From assembly GCA_946811695.1 (NCBI GenBank), contig OX328124.1:55372603-55436602 (forward strand): a DNA stretch of 64,000 nucleotides, given 5' to 3'. The position numbers and the translations under genes are program-made. This document shows, piece after piece, positions 55,474 through 64,000 of this stretch. The DNA comes from Gonocerus acuteangulatus. Taxonomy: Eukaryota > Arthropoda > Insecta > Hemiptera > Coreidae. The notes below the pieces were generated by a model. That model was not told the DNA's origin. It saw only the letters and a list, made by a program, of their open reading frames with translations, and made no database searches. How positions within the stretch are numbered: position 1 is the first letter of the stretch; each line of letters starts with the position of its first letter.

Positions 55474-56300
55474 TCAGCTATTAAGATAGTTGCTTCTGAT
55501 CCTCCACCTGTGCTGCTCTCTTACTGCTCCAAAAATCGTCCTCAGGACTCTTCTTTCCGAGACCAACAGACCGCTCCTCATTTCTTTAGTCAGAGTCCAC
55601 GTTTCGCTGCCGTACACAACTACTGGTCTAATCACAGTTTTATATAATAAAAGCTTTGCTCTCCTGGAGAGACTTTTGTATCGGAAAGCTTTTTGCAAGG
55701 CATAGAAACATTTGTTTCCTGCAAACATTTTGCCCTTAACCTCCACTTCCAGGTTATTGTTCTCCGTTACTACTCCCCCCAGGTATTTAAATGTGCTACA
55801 GCTACGGTTCATGTCCTCGCCCAAATCCACAGTCCCTCCTCGTTCTCTGGTCGGAAGTCAATGAAGAGGTGGTGCAGATCAAAGTTATATTCATACGTTT
55901 TCTCCAAAATCTGTCTAATGGAAAACAAATGATCTATAGTCGACCTTCTCGGGTGAAATCCACTCTGATATTCTCCCAGTAGCCGTTCACTCCTCTCCGT
56001 TACCCTCCGACATATTGCCACTGACAGGATTTTATAGATCGTTGGGAGAAGCGCTATGCCCTTATAATTTTCACATTTAAGCTTATCTCCTTTTTTGTGT
56101 ACAGGGACAATAATAGCCTCTCCCCATTCAGCTGGCATTTTTTCTACTGTCCATATATCCCATATCACCTGAAATACTTCCTCCAAGATGTCTGCCCCGG
56201 CGTATTTCATTTCATCGTGCCCTGGCGATTTATTATTTTTTAGAGACAAGATTATTTCGATAACTTCGTCTCTGTCCGATAAAACTTTGCTAACAAAAGA
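55474..56300 (-). pseudogene. RTE-like reverse transcriptase remnant, catalytic centre deleted
   Basis: Minus strand: NNKSPGHDEMKYAGADIL, PAEWGEAIIVPVHKKGDK, ENYKGIALLPTIYKILS, YQSGFHPRRSTIDHLFSIRQ and HHLFIDFR (56249-55860), the N-terminal half of an RTE-type RT. It then jumps to FKYLGGVVTENN, YKTVIRPVVVYGSETWTL (55830-55474), the C-terminal half. The part with the catalytic YADD is deleted, and the two halves are in different frames. Typical of old RTE/BovB-like copies. Confidence 0.85.
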
Positions 56301-56319
56301 ATTCCTGAAAACGTATTAA

Positions 56320-56880
56320 AGGTAAATATTCCTTCTTGATAACCAAACAGAGGTTTTCAGGTTATTGCAGAAAGTATTCGGGAAACACGTGTATCAGGTA
56401 TTCGGAACAAAATGGTTCCGTGAAGTTAGGAAATAATAAATGTGATCAAATAAAGCAAAATTAATGGGAGAAAGTGGTTTCCGCAAACCATTGACATACA
56501 AATTCTCAGATTATAATAGTTTGGTTTTATACCAAGGTACTTCTAATGATCATTACTTCAGAGGTAATCCATCCAAACAATGCAGTGAAAATATTGCGTG
56601 TAGCCAGTATTGAATACTTATAATTAAAGGTAAGCATATGTTCATTATAATCTTCAGCAGTCATATTTAAGCCATAAATATAGAGAGCTAGGGGCGGTGG
56701 CTTTTGTTTATAAAAAAGAATAGGCATCGGCCCTATCCTGGCTAGAACGGTGGTGACCTATAGATAACCCGTCCTAAAATACTTAGTTAATTATAATGGA
56801 CGTTACAACTTAAATAAATAAATTGTCAAACTTAGATAACTTTCACCAAAAATGGTTAACGTCGGATTCTCAAGAGTACA
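56320..56880. other. Spacer
   Basis: Nothing recognised. Confidence 0.4.
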
Positions 56881-56896
56881 AAATTAACTCTATATC

Positions 56897-56949
56897 TAGT
56901 GCTAATGACCTCGGCAGTAGATGCACCGAAAAACAAAACAAAAAAAAAC
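56897..56949 (+). mobile_element. SINE 3' tail fragment
   Basis: GTGCTAATGACCTCGGCAG and GATGCACCG followed by an A-rich tail. CTATATCTAG before and CTATTTATCTAG after resemble a target duplication with a 2-base difference. Only the tail module was inserted. Confidence 0.65.
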
Positions 56950-57106
56950 TATTTATCTAGGACTAGGATTTAATAACGCCAAGAAATTGAGCAGATTCGA
57001 AAATATAAAATTACAGAAAAATAAAATAATAAATTCATACGAATAACCTTCGGGCCTGAAGGTCGGATATTGGCGAATTGGAGAAGGGGGATTGCCCTAG
57101 ATGTAG

Positions 57107-57114
57107 TATAAATA
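57107..57114 (+). promoter_or_regulatory. TATA box of CP7
   Basis: TATAAATA about 50 bases before the ATG. The leader is longer than in CP1-CP5, and the CCTTGC block is absent. Confidence 0.75.
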
Positions 57115-57156
57115 CGGGCGAGGACCAGTTCTCGATACAGTTCCACAAGATCAGTC

Positions 57157-57882
57157 ATGGCTTTCAACAAGGTAAATATACGGATACAGCTATTGAGGGT
57201 TATAATACTTCTTTTTCTAATGAGGTATCACATGATACAATAACTACTAAATTTTAGTAAAGGAAAACTGGTATTTCAGGTCGTCATCCTCGCCGCTATG
57301 GTAGCAGTCGCTAGGGCCGGAGTGATCGGCGCCCCAGCAGTACTTGCTCCAGGTGCACCCATCGCCGCTAGGGCTTATGCCTCTCCCTACGCCACCTACG
57401 CCGCTCCACTCGCCGCCAGGGCATACGCTGCACCCCTCGCTGTTGCTCATGCTCCCGTCGCCCGAGTTGCTGCTCCAGTCGGCGTAGCCCACGCCGCCGT
57501 CGACGAGTACGACCCACACCCACAGTACAGCTACGCTTATGACATCCAGGACGCTCTTACCGGAGACTCCAAGAACCAGCACGAGACCCGTGACGGAGAT
57601 GTTGTCCAGGGAAGCTACTCCCTCATCGAACCCGATGGTTCCAGGAGGACCGTCGAATACACCGCTGATCCAGTCAACGGATTCAACGCCGTCGTCCACA
57701 AGGATGCTGGAGTCCACGCTGCCCCTGCTGTAGCTAAAGTCGCTGCTCCTCTTGCCGTAGCTGCCCCAGTTGCTCGTTATGCTGCACCTCTCGCTGTTGC
57801 CCATGCTCCAGTTGCCCGTGTTGCTGCTCCTCTCGCCGTCGCCCATGCCCCAGTCGCTTATGGACACGCTCTTTACCACTAA
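57157..57882 (+). CDS. RR-2 cuticular protein, copy CP7
   Basis: Exon 1 is 57157-57171 and exon 2 is 57280-57882. The 108-base intron (GTAAAT donor, ATTTCAG acceptor) is the longest of the set and unrelated in sequence to those of CP2-CP5. The 205-residue product has [11 protein letters not shown] (A to G) just before the R&R domain and the NQHETRDGD variant. AATAAA follows at 57921-57926. The promoter and intron are private to this copy while exon 2 is almost identical to the rest, the clearest sign of exon homogenisation. Looks functional. Confidence 0.95.
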
Positions 57883-57929
57883 GTTTTGTACAAACATGAT
57901 AACTATTTATTTATTGTCAAAATAAAAAT

Positions 57930-58430
57930 TTGAAAATCTACTATTGTTTGATTTAGTATAATTCTAAAAATCCACTGGGTTAAATGTGAATTTCGTCTAG
58001 AAACATCAAACCAGTAGAAACACAAACTGTCCTAATTATTTTTTTTATAATTTATAAAACATAATATATGCAAAATTTTAAATGTTAAAGATGAGTTTAC
58101 AATGCATTTAATTTAAAATTCAAATTTAAATGTCATGAACTTGAAATTAACATAAATTATGGAGGCATTAAGTACAATTTAAGCAAAATGTACAAATTCC
58201 CTAAAGCATTAAGTATTTAGTCGAAAGTTCAAAATAGCGTTAGCTAATCTACAGCTAGCTTATGGACAGAAGAACTAATACATGTGACTCGTTGCAACTG
58301 TGATATCATTGCGTGTTTCCATATCGTTCATATTACTTTTGGTATTTGGGGAGCTTGAAATTTATGTAGTTAATATTTTTTGAACAATTTAAATATCTAC
58401 TGCAATGAAATATTAAAGAAGAGTGTGACT
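57930..58430. other. AT-rich spacer
   Basis: Nothing recognised. Confidence 0.4.
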
Positions 58431-58432
58431 AT

Positions 58433-61279
58433 ACAGTAGGGAAACGCACCAGTAGCTGACATGCTTAAGGAAATTTCAGTCCATTTTAAGCTTTAAAAAT
58501 TCTAATGGTGATGTCGGTGTATTTTTTCACTTTTATCTTGTCCAAAATCTATTTCCCTTGCTTACTACACCTTCAAATTTGAAAAACCTTCGCTCAATGA
58601 TAGGATAAATGCCAATTTTGAGAAAAATTACTTTGCTCCAGTTGCTGTCAGGCAATTCTCCAATAACTGACAGGGATTGCTCCAGTAGTTCACAGGGGCA
58701 ATAAAGTCATACAAAAAATAGCTTAAACTTTAGTATTACTTTATTTTAAAACAGGAATTATAAATTTATCATTTATTACAATAGTAGGAACTTGAGTTTT
58801 CTATTTTTGGCTTTGCACCTTAAATTCAAGACAGGTAACTTACAAGCTGTTACGTACACAAACAATCTGAAACATTTTAGACTCTTATCAATTCAAATTA
58901 GGTATCATATTGGGGAGTAAAATACCTATATACCAATTAAAGTAAACAAGATTTTTCTATCAAAGGCAAATTAAACTTAGTACTTAGGTAACTTCGGTTT
59001 TCGTCAACAGAGATCAAACATTCCAACGCAATGAACATTTTTAAATAATGATAGTTATACAATTTTTAACAACTCTTTAAATTAAAAAGTTACATTAACT
59101 GATTTAGGAAACTGGTATCTCATATTCAATTTTTTGCCAAAAAGTAATGGAGGAGGCAAATGTTCATCTATTTTGATCAATTTTCGTTTAGAACTCTAAG
59201 CTTATTTTCACTTTTCATGAACACATCCCGCAAGCGATTCAATGGTTTCAGTGCAAAAGCAGAGATTTTTCCATCTTGTTTACCAACAACTTCATAAGCT
59301 CTTCTTGTGTTTCTTAGTGCAATTATGACAAAACTTCTTTCATCGCCAATGGCAGACAAAACAAGATTTTTATGGGGCAACCAGTTGTTCTCGGTGAGAT
59401 ACTCGCTACATCGAATCATCGTGCTGCCCCAATTCTTCGTCATATCTGATAGCTCGTTGGGAAGTCTTAAATTTGCAACGTCGGTTGGGACTTGCTTGTT
59501 GTCGTGTCTGAGGCTCTTCCAATTTGTTTTCTTCAAGATCAAAATTGTTGTTAGAACTAGAACTCTGTTGTTGTTATTGTCTGGAAACATCACCTCCTCA
59601 AGGGAGATATTTGTTTCTATGGTTCGGCGATGTATGGCTGCGGAACTTCATGATTGTTTCTTACCACATCGGGCTTAACCTGATGTTCAATGGGCACAAT
59701 GCTAGGAAATTGTGAATCCTCTTTAAATCTGACTCCAGTACCATCACCTTCAATTTCAGAGACTACTCATTCTGCATAATCTTCTTCACTATCCTCAGAT
59801 GGAAACCACTCTTCTTCACTAGAAGATGACTACCTTCTGTTTCTTTTTATTCTTGGTCCCAAATTTACCACTTTTCTTTCTTTTAAAATTGTTTTTTTTT
59901 TCTTTTTCTTGTTTTTTTCTCAACCTGTCTGCAGCTCTCATTTTTTTTTTTCTTTTCTTCCTCTTCATGTTTTTTTTTTTGTTTTAGATCTTTTTGTTTG
60001 TTATAATCTGTCCAAGACTCAGAAATTACGAAGCCGGGGTAACTTTTCCTCTTCGATATTTTCTTGGGAGATTCAGGCCACGCCAGTGCCTTTTTGAAAG
60101 GGCTTGGGAAGGTATTTAGTGGTGTTTCTGATATGCTGGTTTGGTTAGAAATTAACGCAAGGTGTGAGGAGCAGGTTGCTCCAGCTTGGTGAAGTGGATT
60201 TGGCCGAACTGTCTCATGAGTTTCGCTTACTCCGAAAACTATTGTACTATCTTACAATCTTACTTATTACAGTTGCCAACTGGATATCATTTGGCTGCAA
60301 ACTGAGAATTTTAATCGTTTGTTCAAGCTTTTGCCATAAGTCATAAAGCGATTTTTCATCATCCCCACTCGTCCAGGATTCGGCATTTTTAAGTAGCATG
60401 GCTTTTTCTTGCCCTATAGCTTCTTCTATGATTCTGAGTGCCATTTTTGTATCCCTCAGCCTAATTGAGTCTTCGTGATTAATACTCTTCTTTCCATCTG
60501 AGAGCGTGGTGAAGGGAAATGGAGCTTCGGGGTTTCATGGCACCAAACCACATTTCCTAAAGCCATTTCTGATAGCAGATGGTGGTACATATCTTATGGC
60601 TTCTAGCATGGGAGCAAAGTGCTTCTTTTTTAAAAGCTGTTCCACTAGGTGACATGTTTTGCTCCAGTACCTGACACCCCCTGTCAGCTACTGGAATATA
60701 TATACTACGTTCAAAATAGAATTAAACGGTATAGGATAGATAACGAAATAGAAAGGTTAAATAAGGAAAAAATGGCTGGAAGAAAATTATATGAGGGACC
60801 AGTAGCTGACAGGTCTGTCAGCTATTGGTGATATGCCCAATATTAGGGCCCAAGACCTGACACCCATAGAAATTCCTAATTCACAGTGAAATAAGGTTCG
60901 AAGGCAGATAAAACACAATCTATAAACACTCATTAGAAGAAACAACACACTAATTTGAGAATATAATAGAATAAGTAAAGAGGAGAAGACGAACCGTAAC
61001 TTGGTGTCTTAGCCGGGTGTTCCCTACTTGGAAGGCGCTGAGCTAGTGACGGAGAACATGCAGATGATTTGATTACCTGATATTACTATGCCCGCCAAAA
61101 TAAAGCAGGGTAGGCAACCTAACAACGCAGAAATACCTACAGAAGCCATGGCTGTGTGAGAGGGGGGTCTGAAAGGCTTTGAACCTTTATTATTTATATT
61201 TTTCGAAGATGTTGTCAGCTACTGGTGCACCTGTCAGCTACTGGTGCACCTGTCAGCTACTGGTGCGTTTACCCTAACG
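58433..61279 (-). mobile_element. Pogo-like DNA transposon with internal end motifs, decayed
   Basis: The left end has AGTAGGGAAACGCACCAGTA and GCTGACA; the right end in reverse has TTAGGGTAAACGCACCAGTA and GCTGACA. The right end holds three 19-base units with TGTCAGCTACTGGTGC (61213-61269). Degenerate copies of the motif also occur at 58635-58698 (three), 60661-60694 (two, opposed), 60798-60829 (two, opposed) and 60847-60865. TA precedes the left CAGT, as in pogo/Tigger elements. The interior has transposase remnants only. About 2.85 kb. Confidence 0.75.
59177..60651 (-). pseudogene. Transposase C-terminal remnant of the pogo-like element
   Basis: Minus strand from 60651: LVEQLLKKKHFAPMLEAI, then SAIRNGFRKCGLVP, the stretch that follows the DDE catalytic domain in pogo/jerky-type transposases. 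An in-frame TGA lies at 60535-60537. Then TKMALRIIEEAIGQ and LYDLWQKLEQTI (60444-60247), an acidic stretch SSEEEWFPSEDSEEDY (about 59770-59835), and an open frame with NWGSTMIRCSEYLTENNWLP (59593-59177) that I do not recognise. The DDE core itself is missing; only about 0.6 kb lies between here and the right end. The element therefore depends on a transposase from elsewhere. Confidence 0.6.
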
Positions 61280-61735
61280 AAAATTACTAAAACTAAATTA
61301 CAAATAACAATTACAAATAACCAAAACTTGTTTCCCATCGGTGGTATCCTGTTTTGCTGGCATATTTATTTTACTATTCCAACCAATTATAAAAACAACA
61401 GTCATTACAAATTTGAGGAAAGCAATCTTTTACGCAATCCGACAGAGATCGATCCTTATACATATATCGCCTTAAAACTAGTTTTATTCAATTTCCTGGG
61501 TTAGAAAACCTATATAGTGCACTTCCAAGCCTATGAATACGTAATGTGGTTTATTTCAAAGATGGTTGAATTTAGCGAAAAATCGTATGTATAAAGTTTA
61601 AAGATAATAACATTTACTACAACTTTCATTTAAGTAACTTTTTTGCTCTATGAGTTGCAAACACGCTATAGCTTGTTGAAAATATACACTTTTCAACCCA
61701 ACTTTGTGCTGCGAGAAGGGTTGAGATGGATAGAA
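61280..61735. other. Spacer
   Basis: Nothing recognised. Confidence 0.4.
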
Positions 61736-61748
61736 GGGGAAGTGAGAG

Positions 61749-61786
61749 ATGAGGGAGAGAGAGAGAGAAGAGAGGGGAGAGAGAAA

Positions 61787-61832
<46 letters not shown>
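61749..61832. repeat. (GA)n microsatellite
   Basis: GAGAGA runs with AAGAG and GGGAGA interruptions, purest at 61790-61831. Confidence 0.92.
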
Positions 61833-61834
<2 letters not shown>

Positions 61835-61959
61835 TGGAAGGGGGGAGGGAGGAAGAGATGATTTTTCCATTTTCAAGAACGTTTTTAAGAGTTTCCTATT
61901 TATGCTACGAATCGTTAATACGGATGAAAGTGAAAATTTAATTATCTTTAAACTGTATG

Positions 61960-62300
61960 CACTCCCAGCCCACACCAATCCTCTAGGCAGATCCCTCTCT
62001 TCCAATGACATCCCAGATAATCCTCCTCGACGCCTTCGCCGCCATTGGCCACGAGGCAATTTACTACTGGTTAATTAGCCGATCTATAATAAGTAAATAT
62101 TGTAAATAATGTATATAGTTTAAAAAAGAGATCAAAATAAGAAATACCATAACTTTTATTGGGAGTAAATGTCTGCCTTCTCCCCTCATCTTATTCACTG
62201 TGTTTTATGTATAGTTTGACCATATTTACTTATTGTACATAACTGTACAGATTGTAAATTATCAATAAAGATCAATTTTTTACAAAAAAACAAAAACTCC
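61960..62300 (+). mobile_element. Possible retroelement 3' end
   Basis: A short coding-like end (LLDAFAAIGHEAIYYWLIS in one frame, about 62015-62075) is followed by an AT-rich 3' UTR with AATAAAGATC near 62263 and an A-rich tail. It resembles the 3' end of a LINE, but the clade is unknown and no RT is present. Confidence 0.4.
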
Positions 62301-62440
62301 CTTCCCCCCCCCTTTCTCACTCTCTCCCTCTACCCCCCTTTCCTCCCTCCCACCCACCCCCCTATCTCTTTGCCTTCGCTCTCTCTCACCCCCCCTGTCT
62401 TTTTGCCTTCGCTCTCTCTCACCCCCTCTCGAACATGTTT
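62301..62440. repeat. C/T-rich tract with tandem duplication
   Basis: TTTGCCTTCGCTCTCTCTCA occurs twice in a row (about 62369 and 62401) within polypyrimidine sequence. Confidence 0.7.
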
Positions 62441-63270
62441 CTTTTATAAAAGTTGTGGTCCATTTATTTGTATATGAACTTCATATAAACGATTTTTGGG
62501 CAAATTCAACTATTTTTCCGGTATTTAGGAGAAAAAAAACAAAAAGTAATATATTTTCGTGGTTTTTATGTTGGATAACTCGGTTCTCGGTTTTATTATA
62601 TTCATACTTATATGTACAAATTAAAAAAAAAAAAAAAGTGTTTAGAGCCTTCTGCTGAAATTCAGGAACATAAATACACTTTAGGTCACCTGACAAAGCC
62701 ATGTAATTTTCTGTATATTATATAGTCTTCTTTTTCGTACATCGCAAGGCCACTGCGCATTCGCGAACACCAGCGGAGACTTTTTTGTAACGGTTTTTTT
62801 CCAGTTTAGTCACCGCTAAAGCATATTTATGCTAAAAACATCTCCCACCCCGCCTTTTGGAAGGTACAATGTTTTTATTGATTGGACTATTAGCTGATTC
62901 CCAACTATTACTTGACTTCTCATTTTCACGTTAGTTGCCCTCCCCGACTTGCTTGTTCTGTTTTTTGGCAAGATTACAACTAGGGATGGGCAAAAGCGCT
63001 TACCTCGAAGCGCGGCTCTGAGCGCTCCGCTCACTAAAAAGAACGGTACTTTTACACGGATCACTTGCTCTTTTTGGCTCTTTTGCAATGTATGCAATGT
63101 AAGGGAGAGCAATGCTAGGAAAACCGTTGTTTGTTTGCCTTGTTTCAGATGTTTGAACATCACACATCTGACTGTTGATAAATCCTCAAAAACCAACTCA
63201 AGAATATTATTAGACTGAAACAATAGTACATTTTATATAGAACATTTCAAGGACAGTGTATAGTTAAAAT
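62441..63270. other. Spacer, possible hAT-type end
   Basis: ACTAGGGATGGGCAAAAGCG at about 62980 resembles the outer end of hAT-type MITEs. No matching opposite end was found in the window. Confidence 0.35.
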
Positions 63271-63719
63271 TCATAAGCCTAACGGTGACAGTACATAATG
63301 AATAATGTATAACTTTATATAATGGAAAATCTAATTAAAGTTACAAACTAAACATATATTTAAATTATAACTGTCATAAACTCATAAGCCTAACGGTGAC
63401 AGTACATAATGAATAATGTATAACTTTATATAATGGAAAATCTAATTAAAGTTACAAACTAAACATATATTTAAATTATAACTGTCATAAATTCATAAGC
63501 CTAACGGTGACAGTACATAATGAATAATGTATAACTTTATATAATGGAAAATCTAATTAAAGTTACAAACTAAACATATATTTAAATTATAACTGTCATA
63601 AATTCATAAGCCTAACGGTGACAGTACATAATGAATAATGTATAACTTTATATAATGGAAAATCTAATTAAAGTTACAAACTAAACATATATTTAAATTA
63701 TAACTGTCATAAACTCATA
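63271..63719. repeat. 111-bp tandem repeat, four full units
   Basis: TCATAAGCCTAACGGTGACA begins at 63271, 63382, 63493 and 63604, and the next unit starts at 63715 but diverges after TCATAAG. The units are almost identical; one alternates between AAATTCATAAG and AAACTCATAAG at the junction. It is AT-rich and non-coding, with satellite-like spacing but low copy number here. Confidence 0.93.
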
Positions 63720-64000
63720 AGAACCTTCGACAGAGTATAATTAAGGTCCTATAAACTTAAGGGTGACTGACTGATAAATGAAGTTTGAAAATGAAGATAC
63801 CTTAAATCCTATTATTTATTTAAATTTTAATGTCCATTATAATTAACTCAGAATTTTAGGACCCGAGAGCGAGACTGGATACGGATCTTTGGCTCTTTCG
63901 ATCCCAAAAGATTCGTTTAGGTAGTGCGGATGCCAGCCGAGAATGAATATGGATCCGCCTCTTCCGAACTCTACCAAACACTGCCGAAAACTCCCGATCC

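Noticed and set aside
61643..61861. Open frames rich in Arg-Glu or Ser-Leu near the (GA)n tract
   Set aside because: Low-complexity translation of a microsatellite.
62949..63223. Overlapping open frames near the right end
   Set aside because: Opposed frames with no domain, in sequence resembling a hAT-type end.
63271..63719. CRISPR array
   Set aside because: Units are contiguous and 111 bp long with no unique spacers; the DNA is eukaryotic.

Overview
This is insect (arthropod) nuclear DNA. The only host protein-coding genes I can support are seven copies of one small cuticular-protein gene of the Rebers-Riddiford RR-2 type. Each has a 5-codon first exon, a GT..AG intron and a TATA box close upstream. 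The rest is AT-rich DNA packed with non-LTR retrotransposons, SINEs, MITE-like elements and (TA)n arrays. The species cannot be fixed from this window; the cuticle proteins and the Jockey, I-clade, RTE and Tc1/mariner-type elements all fit an insect.

Cuticle genes: CP1 (+, 5931-6600), CP2 (+, 17350-18044), CP3 (-, 20981-21675), CP4 (+, 35448-36143, broken by a 1-bp insertion), CP5 (-, 38990-39684), CP6 (-, 48818-49515) and CP7 (+, 57157-57882). The second exons are almost identical, while introns, promoters and flanks have diverged to different degrees, which suggests gene conversion. CP4 and CP5 lie in the arms of a 1.3-1.4 kb inverted duplication.

Retroelements: the 3' part of an I-clade element with RNase H (1-2584); decayed I-clade pieces at 10.7-11.3, 30.2-33.6, 37.1-38.4, 40.5-43.0 and 47.5-48.4 kb; an apparently intact Jockey-clade element (11821-16220) with both ORFs open, a poly(A) tail and a 10-bp target-site duplication; an RTE-like remnant with its catalytic centre deleted (55.5-56.3 kb); and tRNA-headed SINEs, several of which share one 3' hairpin module.

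DNA elements and repeats: a dispersed non-coding family (here 'M') with matching ends TTAGCGCGGTTCC / GGAACCGCGCTAA, a terminal 3' hairpin and usually a (TA)n array just inside the 3' end; a second family ('N') with the same layout and covarying end sequences; a pogo-like element (58.4-61.3 kb) with clustered terminal-repeat motifs; a long-arm foldback element flanked by (TA)n; several MITEs with visible target duplications; a Tc1/mariner-superfamily transposase relic; and a 111-bp tandem repeat near the right end.

The general picture is a tandem cuticle-gene cluster kept similar in its coding exons while its spacers are repeatedly invaded. Nested insertions at 22.2-27.3 kb give a partial order of events. 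The most unusual items are the M/N hairpin-ended families, the pogo-like element with internal end motifs, and the shared SINE 3' hairpin.
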